Assembly: GCF_019710745.1 (NCBI RefSeq)
Contig: NZ_JAHKJW010000055.1
Span: 1-51,107 of the forward strand
Source of the DNA: Streptomyces beigongshangae
Lineage (GTDB): Bacteria > Actinomycetota > Actinomycetes > Streptomycetales > Streptomycetaceae
Direction: 5' to 3'
DNA: 51,107 nt
Part shown: positions 1-14,016 of the stretch, one piece after another
Layout of the letters: every line of letters starts with the position of its first letter
Numbering within the stretch: the stretch's first letter is position 1
Program-made: the position numbers and the translations under genes
The notes under the pieces: generated by a model
Database searches by the model: none
What the model saw: only the letters and a program-made list of their open reading frames with translations
Told to the model about the DNA's origin: nothing

Positions 1-51
1 CGATGGTACTGCAGGGGGGACCCTGTGGGAGAGTAGGACGCCGCCGAACAA
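1..51 (+). rRNA. rrf: 5S ribosomal RNA, 3' end only
   Basis: The first ~50 bases match the 3' third of actinobacterial 5S rRNA, including the GATGGTACTGCAGGG segment and the GAGAGTAGGACGCCGCC closing strand. The rest of the gene, and presumably a whole rRNA operon, lies left of the window. The exact 3' end is approximate. A strong terminator follows at once. Confidence 0.9.
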
Positions 52-60
52 TTTTTGACA

Positions 61-102
61 GAGCTGGTCCCCGAACTTCGGTTCGGGGACCAGCTCTTTT
101 TT
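61..102 (+). terminator. Rho-independent terminator of the rRNA operon
   Basis: A perfect 16-bp stem (61-76 with 81-96) with a TTCG tetraloop is followed by a run of T. This is a textbook intrinsic terminator placed about 10 nt after the 5S rRNA. Confidence 0.93.
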
Positions 103-148
103 GTTGTGCGTCACTTGAAGTTCACGTTGCGCCACCAACATCATCGGC

Positions 149-826
149 ATGAGTACTACTGCAATGCTCAGGGCCGCGGGTGTCGGAGTTGGTGACGAGG
201 TCATCGTGCCGGCGTTCGGGAACGCCGAGGTCGCCGAAGCGGTGACCCTGGCCGGCGCATTGCCGGTATTCGTGGACATAGACCCGGGCACCTACTGCCT
301 CGATGCGACCGAGGTGGAGGCGGCTGTCGGGCCGCGGACGGCCGCCGTGGTGGCCGTGCACCGCTTCGGGCGGCTCGCCGACATGCCCCGTCTGTGGGAC
401 ATCGGCCAGCGCCGCGGACTGCTCGTGCTGGAGCAGGGCGAGTCCGAGGCGCCGCACGCCGAGATCGAGGAGCGCAGGGCACACGCGCGCCATCTCGACG
501 GGCGGCTGCGGGGCGTACGGACACCTGAGCGCGGTGCGGGCCATACGTACCAGCAGTACGTCGTGCGGGTGCCGGGGAACGGGCGGCCGGACCGGGATGC
601 CTTCGCGCGGGCCGTACGGGCCAGGGGCGTCGAGTGCCGGGTGCCGGTGAAGACGCCCGTGCACCGGATGCCCGCCTTCCGGCGCGATGTCTGCCTGCCG
701 GAGACCGAGCGCGCCGCGGACGAGACGCTGGCGCTGCCCGTGGACGCCTCGTTGACCAAGCGGGAGATGCAGCGGATCGTGTCCGCGTGCAACGCTCTCG
801 GCGGGCTGCTCCAGCCTGCCTTCTAG
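149..826 (+). CDS. Shortened DegT/DnrJ/EryC1-type aminotransferase-like protein
   Basis: 225 aa against about 370 for the family. Residues 1-75 carry the family's N-terminal large-domain signature (AAGVGVGDEVIVPAFG, then AEAVTLAGALPVFVDIDP). Residues 125-222 resemble its C-terminal small domain. The N-terminal ~60 residues and the middle segment with the PLP-binding lysine (usually in an SFxxxK-type context) are absent, so PLP-dependent transamination is unlikely. No stop codon or frameshift interrupts the frame and codon bias is normal, so it looks like a stable shortened gene rather than fresh decay. The start is the first ATG in frame; its ribosome binding site is weak. It lies alone between the rRNA operon and tRNA-Thr, and its role is unknown. 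Confidence 0.75.
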   Translation: MSTTAMLRAAGVGVGDEVIVPAFGNAEVAEAVTLAGALPVFVDIDPGTYCLDATEVEAAVGPRTAAVVAVHRFGRLADMPRLWDIGQRRGLLVLEQGESEAPHAEIEERRAHARHLDGRLRGVRTPERGAGHTYQQYVVRVPGNGRPDRDAFARAVRARGVECRVPVKTPVHRMPAFRRDVCLPETERAADETLALPVDASLTKREMQRIVSACNALGGLLQPAF

Positions 827-881
827 CGCTTTCCTTGCAGCTCCTGGCGGCTCCTGACGGTTTCTGATTGTTCGGATGCGG

Positions 882-911
882 TTGGGAGCACACCGCCGTT
901 CGGGGTATGCT
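882..911 (+). promoter_or_regulatory. Probable tRNA-Thr promoter
   Basis: TTGGGA (882-887) and TATGCT (906-911) are separated by 18 bp and lie about 40 bp before the tRNA. This fits the housekeeping sigma-factor consensus. The stretch 827-950 otherwise holds nothing I recognise. Confidence 0.6.
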
Positions 912-950
912 CTGTTCCGTTGCCGCGGGGGAGACCCCAAAGAGCAACAG

Positions 951-1023
951 GCCCCTATAGCTCAGTCGGTAGAGCGTCTCCATGGTAAGGAGAAGGTCAA
1001 CGGTTCGATTCCGTTTGGGGGCT
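951..1023 (+). tRNA. tRNA-Thr (anticodon GGT)
   Basis: A full cloverleaf can be folded. The acceptor stem is 951-957 with 1016-1022, with one G-U pair. The anticodon stem is 977-981 with 989-993 around the loop ATGGTAA, placing anticodon GGT at 984-986. The T-arm is 999-1015 with the TTCGATT loop. CCA is not encoded. It reads the ACC (and ACU) threonine codons that dominate this genome. Confidence 0.96.
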
Positions 1024-1030
1024 CGGAAAG

Positions 1031-1067
1031 AGAAGGCCCCCGCCCTCAAAGGGCGGGGGCCTTCTCT
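1031..1067. terminator. Bidirectional terminator, tRNA-Thr / osaC
   Basis: A 15-bp near-perfect stem (AGAAGGCCCCCGCCC and its complement) with a 5-nt loop lies between the tRNA end and the osaC stop codon on the opposite strand. It can serve both converging transcripts. Confidence 0.8.
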
Positions 1068-1072
1068 GTGTG

Positions 1073-3820
1073 TCAGTCCTTTTGCAGGCCCGGGACGCGC
1101 ATCGCCAGAATGGCCATGTCGTCGGACGGGGCGTCGCTCGCGAAGCGCTCGACCGCGCGCATGATGCGGGCGGCCACCGCCCCGGCCGTCAGACCCGTGC
1201 AGGTGGTGAGGACGTCCGCGAGGCCGTCGTCGCCCAGCATGCGGGTGCCCTCGCGGCGTTCGGTGACGCCGTCCGTCACGCACAGCAGGACGTCCCCCGG
1301 ATCGAGCGTCACCTCCTGCTCGTACAATTCCAGGTCGTCCATGACGCCGAGGAGCGGCTGGGGTTCGGCCGCCGGTTCCACCGTGCCGTCCTGACGGAGG
1401 CGCAGGGGGAGCGGGTGGCCGGCGCAGACCACCTTCAGGAGCGCCGAGCCGTCCTCCTGGGGCCACAGCTCCCCGTACAGGAGGGTCAGGAAGCGGCTGC
1501 GGGCACCCTCGTCGAGGATCGCTGAGTTCAGGCGGTCCAGGACCGCGGGGCCGCTGTACCCCTCGCGGGCCAGCAGACGCAGCGCGTGCCGGGCGAGCCC
1601 GGTGACCGCGGCCGCCTCCGGGCCTGTACCGCAGACGTCCCCGATGGCGAAGCCGTAGGCGTCGTCGCTGATGGGGAAGAGGTCGTAGAAGTCGCCGCCC
1701 ACCTCGTTGCCCTCGCCGGCCGCGCGGTAGATGACCTCGACCTCCACGCCCTCGATGTCGGGGAGTTCCGGAGGCAGGAGGCTGCGCTGGAGTGACTGGC
1801 TGATGGCCGTGCGCTCGGAGTACAGGCGGGCGTTGTCCAGGGCGAGGGCGGCCCGGCGGCTCAGGTCCTCGGCCAGTTCCAGTATTTCCTGGCGGAAGTG
1901 CTCGTCCGTCGGCTTGCCGAGGGTCAGCATGCCGATGACGCGGTTGCGGGCCACCAGGGGGAGGACGACCGTCTCGCCGCCGACGGCACCGGCCGTCGCC
2001 AGTGTCGTACCGATGCCGGAGCTGACCGTGGCCGGCTCGCCCAGGCCGAGGCTGCGCATGGAGGTGCGCAGGGCGGCCGTGTGGGCCGCCTCGGCGGGGG
2101 CGGCCCAGATCCGGGCGCCCGGGGTGGGGACCGGGTCGGGAGGGGCGATCTTCGACAGGAGGGCCTTGAGGCCGTCGATGCGTTCCTCGTCCTCGTGCAG
2201 GACGTAGGAGAGGTAGGGATCCGAGGACTGGTCGGCGATCGTGTAGACGGCGCACCAGGTGGCCAGGGTCGGGACCGTCATCTGGGCCATCAGGGCCAGC
2301 GTCTGGTCGCGGTCCAGCGTGCCGGCGAGCAGGTCAGATGCCTCGACGAGGAAGGACAGCGAGCCCCGGCGCAGGCGCTCCAGCTCCCCCAGGCGGGCCG
2401 ACTCGACGGCGAGTGCGATGCGGTCGGCGGCGAACTGGAGGCGCAGGGCCTCCTCGTTCGTGTAGCGGCCCGGTGACTCGGCCGCTACGCCGAGCGAGCC
2501 GGTGAGCCGGCCCTCGACCTTGAGGGGGACCGTGACGACCGAACGCATCCCGGTGTCGTTGAGCAGCGGTACGGCTCCGGGGACGGCCGTGAGGTCGTCG
2601 TGCACGGCCGGCATGCGGGCCGAGCCGTAGCGGCCGGTGCCCGCCTCCACGGGGACGCGGGCGAAGCGCTGGCGGGCGGAGGGGAGGCCGGTGGAGGCGC
2701 GTACCTCCAGCTCCGTCTCGTCGTCGGTCGCCAGGAGCAGGAAGGCGGAGTCGCCGTCGAGCATGTCGCGGGCGCGCTCCACGGTGCGCTGGAGGAGGCC
2801 GTCGAGGTCGTCCGGGGCCGGTGAGCCGATGAAGACCTCGAAGGAGTCCGACGCCTGTCCCTCGGAGCTGGTGGTGGTGTCGGTGGCCGAGGCGCGCAAC
2901 GGGGTCTGCAGGACGGCCCGTTCGTGGTCGCGCACCAGGAGGCAGACCGTGGAGGGCTCGCCGTCGGTGTCCCGTACGCGCAGGTGCGAGGCGTAGACGG
3001 GGGTGACGCGGCCGTTGGCGCCGCGCAGGCCGTAGCTGCCCTCCCAGCGGGAGAGCCGGAGGGCCTCGGCGATGCCGGTGCTGGTGCCGGGGGTGTGCGG
3101 CCAGGCCGCGAGGTCGGTGAGTGGTTTTCCTATGACCTGCTCGGCTCCGTAGCCGAAGAGTTCCTCGGCGTCCTCGTTCCAGGCGTTGATGGCGCCGGTG
3201 CGGTCGATCTGGACGACCGCCACGCGGACGCGGCCGTCGGCGAGGGGGAGCAGGTGGGCGGGGAGCGAGGGACCCGCGGTGCGGGTGCCGACCGCGCGCT
3301 CGGGGAGTTCCAGCTGGAACCAGACCTGCTTGCGGGTGGGGGTGTACTCGACGCCCCAGCGGCCGGCCAGGGCGGCGCAGAGCTGGAGGCCGCGGCCGCC
3401 CTCGCGGTCGGGGTTGCCCATGGAGAGGGCGTTCCCCTGGAGTGGAATCTCACGTTCCGGATAATGGTCCGCCACCTCGATCCGTACGCCGTCGTCACTG
3501 CGCAGGCACAGGACGTCCGCGGCCGTGCCGGCGTGCACCACCGCGTTGGTGACCAGCTCGCTGGTGAGGACCACGGCGTCGTCGACGATGTCGGCGAAGC
3601 CCCAGCCCTGGAGGGTGTCGCGGACGAAGGACCGGGCGGTCGCGACGGACCGCCCGAGGGGGGCGAAGCTGGCTGCCGCGCGCGCGGTGATCACAGAACT
3701 CCTTGTCCGGTCGTCGGCGTGCGGGGCTCCGGGGCCGGCCTGCCCCTGCCGGGGCAGGAGCTGGTTCCCGGTCGGCCGGGGATCCTGGGGTGCTCCCCCA
3801 GGATGCAGTCCGGTGGTCAT
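1073..3820 (-). CDS. osaC: OsaC-type multidomain regulator: RsbW-like kinase, PAS, GAF, PP2C phosphatase
   Basis: 915 aa. In order: an RsbW-like ATPase/anti-sigma kinase domain (about 45-180; ELVTNAVVHAG N-box and GGRGLQL G-box); a PAS domain (about 200-330; INAWNEDAEELFGY); two GAF-like domains (about 345-495 and 500-680); and a SpoIIE/PP2C-type phosphatase (about 690-915; GGDFYDL and SDDMAILAMR metal-binding motifs). The architecture and the divergent position beside osaA match Streptomyces OsaC, reported to return SigB activity to baseline after osmotic shock. The chosen ATG has a GGAGGG ribosome binding site about 10 nt upstream; an open frame continues further upstream but lacks such a site. 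Kinase plus phosphatase in one chain suggests partner switching within a single protein. Confidence 0.85.
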   Translation of the reverse strand: MTTGLHPGGAPQDPRPTGNQLLPRQGQAGPGAPHADDRTRSSVITARAAASFAPLGRSVATARSFVRDTLQGWGFADIVDDAVVLTSELVTNAVVHAGTAADVLCLRSDDGVRIEVADHYPEREIPLQGNALSMGNPDREGGRGLQLCAALAGRWGVEYTPTRKQVWFQLELPERAVGTRTAGPSLPAHLLPLADGRVRVAVVQIDRTGAINAWNEDAEELFGYGAEQVIGKPLTDLAAWPHTPGTSTGIAEALRLSRWEGSYGLRGANGRVTPVYASHLRVRDTDGEPSTVCLLVRDHERAVLQTPLRASATDTTTSSEGQASDSFEVFIGSPAPDDLDGLLQRTVERARDMLDGDSAFLLLATDDETELEVRASTGLPSARQRFARVPVEAGTGRYGSARMPAVHDDLTAVPGAVPLLNDTGMRSVVTVPLKVEGRLTGSLGVAAESPGRYTNEEALRLQFAADRIALAVESARLGELERLRRGSLSFLVEASDLLAGTLDRDQTLALMAQMTVPTLATWCAVYTIADQSSDPYLSYVLHEDEERIDGLKALLSKIAPPDPVPTPGARIWAAPAEAAHTAALRTSMRSLGLGEPATVSSGIGTTLATAGAVGGETVVLPLVARNRVIGMLTLGKPTDEHFRQEILELAEDLSRRAALALDNARLYSERTAISQSLQRSLLPPELPDIEGVEVEVIYRAAGEGNEVGGDFYDLFPISDDAYGFAIGDVCGTGPEAAAVTGLARHALRLLAREGYSGPAVLDRLNSAILDEGARSRFLTLLYGELWPQEDGSALLKVVCAGHPLPLRLRQDGTVEPAAEPQPLLGVMDDLELYEQEVTLDPGDVLLCVTDGVTERREGTRMLGDDGLADVLTTCTGLTAGAVAARIMRAVERFASDAPSDDMAILAMRVPGLQKD

Positions 3821-4137
3821 GGTGCGGTGCCCTCCGATGCCTGCCCGCTCGTGCTCGTGCCACCGCCCAGGCCGGCAGGACCGGTGTGGCTGGACAGCCG
3901 CATGCAAGGTTACTTACCTTCGCCGTCCACGCGGATGCCGGTTGCCGGTGTTTACGCCCGGAGGGTGTGCGGACCGTGTGCGAAGCTGCCGAACTGTTAT
4001 GGCCTGGTTCAACCATGGTGAAACACTGGGCAGGCTCAATGGGGAAGGTACGGGCAGGACGAGTGCCTTCCGGTACGTGGAGCAGCGGTACCCGAGTACA
4101 CCGAGCGGTGACGGTCGACCCTTGCGGGAGGGACACA
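3821..4137. promoter_or_regulatory. osaC-osaA divergent promoter region
   Basis: This 317-bp gap must hold promoters in both directions. It contains an imperfect inverted repeat around ACCATGGT (about 4008-4026) that could be an operator. I could not place a convincing -35/-10 pair, nor a clear match to the SigB-type pattern GNNT-N14-16-GGGTAC, in either direction. Confidence 0.35.
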
Positions 4138-9630
<5,493 letters not shown>

Positions 9631-9675
9631 GCGGACGGTGAGCGGGTCCCGGCCGGGCGGACGGCGGCGCGCGAC

Positions 9676-9709
9676 CGGCCGGTGACGTCCGGTCGGCCGG
9701 TGACGTCCG
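9676..9709 (+). repeat. 16-bp tandem direct repeat, period 18
   Basis: cggccggtgacgtccg occurs at 9676-9691 and again at 9694-9709, 46 bp after the osaA stop codon. It may belong to the osaA 3' region or to osaB regulation. Confidence 0.6.
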
Positions 9710-9863
9710 CCCGTGGTCGGCCGGGATGATCGGGTGGCGGGGTGGCGGGGTGTGGCGGTCGCGTGCACGGGTGCTCGGGCGCCGGGCCGGCGTACCGGCT
9801 TGCTGACTGACTGTGCCCGAAGCCGTGTGGAAACCCGGGATTCGGGGAACCTTCTGGTCTCCC

Positions 9864-9881
9864 GCTACGTTTCTGCTACGT
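9864..9881 (+). promoter_or_regulatory. Paired GCTACGT direct repeats upstream of osaB
   Basis: GCTACGT at 9864-9870 and 9875-9881 are spaced 11 bp start to start, one helical turn, as in many response-regulator sites. They lie about 140 bp before osaB within the 387-bp osaA-osaB gap, which implies that osaB has its own promoter. No function is proven. Confidence 0.35.
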
Positions 9882-10017
9882 GCACAGTGACATCGCGGTG
9901 ACAGGGTGTGGCGACGGGCGGGGTGCGGCTACCATGACCGGCACAAGGACGGGCGGCGCTCAGATGCCGTCCCCTGGGGCGGCCCCCGGTGCACTGCCGG
10001 GACGAGGAGGGCGGGCC

Positions 10018-10704
10018 ATGGTGCAGAAGGCCAAGATCCTCCTGGTCGATGACCGGCCGGAGAATCTGCTGGCGCTGGAGGCCATCCTCTCTGCGCTCGA
10101 TCAGACACTGGTTCGGGCATCTTCCGGGGAGGAAGCGCTCAAAGCGCTGCTCACTGACGACTTCGCGGTCATTCTGCTGGACGTCCAGATGCCGGGTATG
10201 GACGGTTTCGAGACCGCCGCGCACATCAAGAGGCGAGAGCGGACACGGGACATCCCGATCATCTTCCTCACCGCGATCAACCACGGCCCGCACCACACCT
10301 TCCGGGGGTACGCGGCGGGTGCGGTGGACTACATCTCCAAGCCGTTCGACCCGTGGGTGCTGCGGGCGAAGGTCTCGGTGTTCGTCGAGCTCTACATGAA
10401 GAACTGCCAACTCCGGGAGCAGGCGGCGCTGCTGCGCCTCCAGCTGGAGGGCGGGGGCGGCAAGGCGGCGCTCGGCGACAGCAAGGAGCCGGCCGGGCTC
10501 CTCGCCGAACTGTCCGCGCGCCTCGCGGCCGTCGAGGAGCAGGCCGAGGCGCTCTCCAAACAGCTGGACGACGACTCGGCGGACGCGGCGGCGGTGGCCA
10601 CCGCCGCCCATCTCGAACGCAAACTCACGGGGTTGCGCCGGGCGCTCGACGCGCTGGAGCCGGGCACGGGGAGCGGGGCGGCCTCGCTGCCCTCGCAGAA
10701 CTGA
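10018..10704 (+). CDS. osaB: OsaB-type response regulator with coiled-coil output
   Basis: 228 aa. The N-terminal receiver (about 5-122) has the acidic pair in LLVDDR, phospho-acceptor Asp55 in ILLDVQMPGMDGF, and the conserved Thr and Lys in FLTA and SKPFDP. The C-terminal ~90 residues are rich in Leu, Glu and Ala and look like a coiled coil (LLAELSARLAAVEEQAEALS), with no recognisable DNA-binding or enzymatic domain. The ATG is chosen for GGAGG about 8 nt upstream. Position after the hybrid kinase fits Streptomyces OsaB, required for growth under high osmolarity. It probably acts through protein-protein contact rather than by binding DNA. Confidence 0.87.
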   Translation: MVQKAKILLVDDRPENLLALEAILSALDQTLVRASSGEEALKALLTDDFAVILLDVQMPGMDGFETAAHIKRRERTRDIPIIFLTAINHGPHHTFRGYAAGAVDYISKPFDPWVLRAKVSVFVELYMKNCQLREQAALLRLQLEGGGGKAALGDSKEPAGLLAELSARLAAVEEQAEALSKQLDDDSADAAAVATAAHLERKLTGLRRALDALEPGTGSGAASLPSQN

Positions 10705-10990
10705 GACCGGCCCGGAACCGGCGCTTCGCCCGGTCCGGATCCGGTGTCCGGCCCGGGACCGGGCCGCGAGGCGTGCGGGCGGTGCCGGCCGACGACGGCT
10801 CGGACTCCGTCGCACGACCGGTGAGTTGACCGGGCCGGCCGTCTCGGGCAGCCCGGTCTCCGCGCGTCCGACGCGGCATGCGCAAGCCGGGACGCGGTGT
10901 TCGCAAGCCGAACGGCGTTGCCGCGGGCCCGGATCGGCGTCGAGGCGGTGTCAATTCGGCACCTCGGATGCGCGACACGAACGGGTGAAG

Positions 10991-11031
10991 CTGTGGGCAC
11001 ACGTGTCCACAGTGGTCTCCACCGGTAACCT
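10991..11031 (+). promoter_or_regulatory. ftsK promoter with palindromic DnaA-box-like element
   Basis: TAACCT at 11026-11031 is a good -10 lying 7 nt before the ftsK ATG, implying a leaderless mRNA. Around the expected -35 lies an imperfect 22-bp palindrome (10991-11012) with arms CTGTGG.CAC and GTG.CCACAG. It contains GTGTCCACA, one mismatch from the Streptomyces DnaA box TTGTCCACA. The remainder of 10705-10990 holds nothing I recognise. Confidence 0.5.
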
Positions 11032-11038
11032 CACACCC

Positions 11039-13816
11039 ATGGCCTCACGTCAGCCCGCAGCCAAGAAGACGCCCGCGAAGAAGGCGGCCGCTCCGACGAA
11101 GGCTGTGGCGAGGAGGGCCCCCGCGAAGAAGGCGCCCGCGCGAAGGGCCCCCGCGAAGAAGGCCGCAGTCAGGAGGGCCGCGCCCCCGAGGCCGGCGCCC
11201 AGCCCGTCAGGAGGCGTCTACAGGCTCGTACGGGCCCTGTGGCTCGGTGTCGCGCACACCGTCGGCGCCGTGTTCCGCGGCATAGGGCGCGGCGCGCAGG
11301 GACTCGATCCGGCGCACCGCAAGGACGGTGTGGCACTCCTGCTGATCGGCCTCACGCTGATCACCGCCGCCGGGACCTGGTCCAGCCTCCGTGGCCCGGT
11401 GGGCGACCTCGTCGAGACACTGGTGACCGGCGCCTTCGGCCGGCTCGACCTGCTCGTGCCGATACTGCTGGCGGTCGTCGCCGCCCGGCTCATCCGGCAT
11501 CCCGAGAAGCCCGAGGCCAACGGACGCATCGTCATCGGCCTGTCCGCGCTCGCCGTCGGTGTCCTGGGCCAGGTCCACATCGCCTGCGGGGCGCCCGCGC
11601 GCAGCGACGGCATGCAGGCGATAAGGGACGCGGGCGGGCTCATCGGCTGGGGCGCCGCGACCCCCCTGACGTACACGATGGGCGACATGCTGGCCGTGCC
11701 GCTCCTCGTGCTGCTCACGGTGTTCGGGCTGCTGGTGGTCACCGCGACGCCGGTCAACGCGATTCCGCAGCGGCTGCGGCTGCTGTGCGTCCGGCTCGGC
11801 GTCCTGCAGCCGCGGCCGGAGGACTACCACTACGACGAGGACGACGAGCGCTACGACGAGCAGTGGCGCGAGGCGCTGCCCGCGGGTCCCCGTCGGCGCC
11901 GGACGGGACCCGCGGAGCCGGGGGAGTACGACCCGGACGACGCCGAGCAGGAGGCGCTCACCGCGCGCCGCGGCCGCCGCAGGCGCCCCGCCGTGCGGCA
12001 GCCCGCGATCGACCGGCCCAAGGACGCGTTCGACGTGGCGGCGGCGGCCGCCGCGGCACTCGACGGTGCCGTGATGAACGGGATGCCGCCCTCGCCGCTG
12101 GTGGCCGACCTGACGCAGGGCGTCGCCACCGACCGCGAGGACCGTGAAGGCTACGAAGACCACGAAGGCGCCGGGGGTTCGGCCCCGGGCGGGGGACCGG
12201 CACCGGTGCCCGCCGCACGGACCAGGAGCGCCCGGCCCAAGCAGGAGAAGCTGCAGTCCGAGGTCGCCGACCTGACCAAGCCGGTCCCCGACGCGCCCCG
12301 GGAGCTCCCGGCCCGGGCCGAGCAGCTCCAGCTCTCCGGCGACATCACGTACGCGCTGCCGTCGCTGGACCTCCTGGAGCGCGGGGGCCCGGGGAAGTCG
12401 CGCAGCGCCGCCAACGACCTCATCGTCGCGTCGCTGACCACCGTCTTCAGCCAGTTCAAGGTCGACGCGGCCGTCACCGGCTTCACCCGGGGGCCGACGG
12501 TCACGCGGTACGAGGTCGAACTGGGTCCCGCCGTGAAGGTCGAGCGGATCACGGCGCTCGCCAAGAACATCGCGTACGCCGTCGCCAGTCCGGACGTGCG
12601 GATCATCAGCCCGATCCCCGGCAAGTCCGCGGTCGGCATCGAGATCCCCAACACCGACCGCGAGATGGTCAACCTCGGTGACGTGCTGCGTCTGGCCGCC
12701 GCCGCGGAGGACGAGCACCCGATGCTGGTCGCGCTCGGCAAGGACGTCGAGGGCGGCTACGTGATGGCCAACCTCGCGAAGATGCCGCACGTCCTGGTGG
12801 CCGGAGCGACCGGTTCCGGAAAGTCCTCGTGCATCAACTGCCTGATCACGTCGATCATGGTGCGGGCCACCCCCGAGGACGTGCGGATGGTCCTGGTCGA
12901 CCCCAAGCGCGTCGAGCTGACCGCGTACGAGGGCATCCCGCACCTGATCACGCCCATCATCACCAACCCGAAGCGGGCCGCCGAGGCGCTGCAGTGGGTC
13001 GTGCGCGAGATGGACCTGCGCTACGACGACCTGGCGGCCTTCGGGTACCGGCACATCGACGACTTCAACGACGCCATCCGCAAGGGCAAGGTCAAGCTGC
13101 CCGAGGGCAGTGAGCGCGAGCTGTCCCCGTACCCGTACCTGCTGGTGATCGTGGACGAGCTCGCCGACCTGATGATGGTCGCGCCGCGGGACGTGGAGGA
13201 CGCCATCGTGCGCATCACGCAGCTCGCGCGCGCGGCCGGCATCCACCTGGTGCTCGCCACGCAGCGGCCCTCCGTCGACGTCGTCACGGGTCTGATCAAG
13301 GCGAACGTGCCGTCCCGGCTCGCCTTCGCCACCTCCTCGCTCGCCGACAGCCGCGTCATCCTCGACCAGCCCGGCGCCGAGAAGCTGATCGGCAAGGGCG
13401 ACGGGCTCTTCCTGCCGATGGGCGCGAACAAGCCCACCCGTATGCAGGGCGCCTTCGTCACCGAGGACGAGGTCGCCGCCGTGGTGCAGCACTGCAAGGA
13501 CCAGATGGCGCCGGTCTTCCGGGACGACGTCACCGTGGGCACCAAGCAGAAGAAGGAGATCGACGAGGACATCGGCGACGATCTCGACCTGCTGTGCCAG
13601 GCAGCCGAACTCGTCGTCTCCACGCAGTTCGGGTCGACCTCGATGCTCCAGCGCAAGCTGCGCGTCGGCTTCGCCAAGGCCGGGCGGCTCATGGACCTCA
13701 TGGAGTCCCGCAACATCGTCGGGCCCAGCGAGGGCTCCAAGGCGCGTGACGTCCTGGTGAAGGCCGAAGAACTGGACGGAGTGCTCGCGGTGATCCGTGG
13801 GGAGGCCCAGCCGTAG
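11039..13816 (+). CDS. ftsK: DNA translocase FtsK
   Basis: 925 aa. It pumps DNA through the division septum and aids chromosome segregation; in Streptomyces this happens at sporulation septa. A basic N-terminus (1-65) with AKK-type PAKKAPARRA repeats precedes about four membrane segments (roughly 95-255), an acidic/Arg linker (260-430), and the motor. Walker A GATGSGKS is at 589-596 (Lys595), and Walker B is within LLVIVDELADLMM. The C-terminal gamma winged-helix (about 860-920; STSMLQRKLRVGFAKAGRLMD) normally reads polar KOPS-like sequences. The ATG is chosen because TAACCT lies 7 nt upstream; there is no clear ribosome binding site. An in-frame extension upstream begins at 10826 but has no family similarity. 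Confidence 0.95.
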   Translation: MASRQPAAKKTPAKKAAAPTKAVARRAPAKKAPARRAPAKKAAVRRAAPPRPAPSPSGGVYRLVRALWLGVAHTVGAVFRGIGRGAQGLDPAHRKDGVALLLIGLTLITAAGTWSSLRGPVGDLVETLVTGAFGRLDLLVPILLAVVAARLIRHPEKPEANGRIVIGLSALAVGVLGQVHIACGAPARSDGMQAIRDAGGLIGWGAATPLTYTMGDMLAVPLLVLLTVFGLLVVTATPVNAIPQRLRLLCVRLGVLQPRPEDYHYDEDDERYDEQWREALPAGPRRRRTGPAEPGEYDPDDAEQEALTARRGRRRRPAVRQPAIDRPKDAFDVAAAAAAALDGAVMNGMPPSPLVADLTQGVATDREDREGYEDHEGAGGSAPGGGPAPVPAARTRSARPKQEKLQSEVADLTKPVPDAPRELPARAEQLQLSGDITYALPSLDLLERGGPGKSRSAANDLIVASLTTVFSQFKVDAAVTGFTRGPTVTRYEVELGPAVKVERITALAKNIAYAVASPDVRIISPIPGKSAVGIEIPNTDREMVNLGDVLRLAAAAEDEHPMLVALGKDVEGGYVMANLAKMPHVLVAGATGSGKSSCINCLITSIMVRATPEDVRMVLVDPKRVELTAYEGIPHLITPIITNPKRAAEALQWVVREMDLRYDDLAAFGYRHIDDFNDAIRKGKVKLPEGSERELSPYPYLLVIVDELADLMMVAPRDVEDAIVRITQLARAAGIHLVLATQRPSVDVVTGLIKANVPSRLAFATSSLADSRVILDQPGAEKLIGKGDGLFLPMGANKPTRMQGAFVTEDEVAAVVQHCKDQMAPVFRDDVTVGTKQKKEIDEDIGDDLDLLCQAAELVVSTQFGSTSMLQRKLRVGFAKAGRLMDLMESRNIVGPSEGSKARDVLVKAEELDGVLAVIRGEAQP

Positions 13817-13898
13817 GGGGAACGGGTCCGTAAGGCGTTCGGGTCATCGGATGTTTAGATCGGGCCATCGGGGTGATCCGAACGTGACTCACCCGTGA

Positions 13899-13921
13899 GG
13901 AAACGGTGAGCAACCGTTTCC
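13899..13921 (+). terminator. Hairpin downstream of ftsK
   Basis: A perfect 9-bp stem (GGAAACGGT with ACCGTTTCC) with a GAGCA loop lies about 80 nt after the ftsK stop codon. There is no T-tract, so it is either a Streptomyces-style terminator or an operator. Confidence 0.45.
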
Positions 13922-14016
13922 CCGCGCCGCACGTCAAGTTGTGCAAGAGGACAGATCCTTGTCCCATCATCAGGATGACCGGCCATTCCGATGGCGTACA
14001 AAGTCCCACCGCCCGG

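Noticed and set aside
3703..4137. Open frame extending osaA upstream by 145 codons
   Set aside because: It overlaps the divergent osaC start, lacks a ribosome binding site and has no HAMP-like sequence; the GTG at 4138 has GGGAGG at the right distance.
3821..4137. SigB-type promoter for osaC or osaA
   Set aside because: Sequences resembling GGGTAC occur, but none has GNNT at the proper 14-16 bp spacing; a position-weight scan would be needed.
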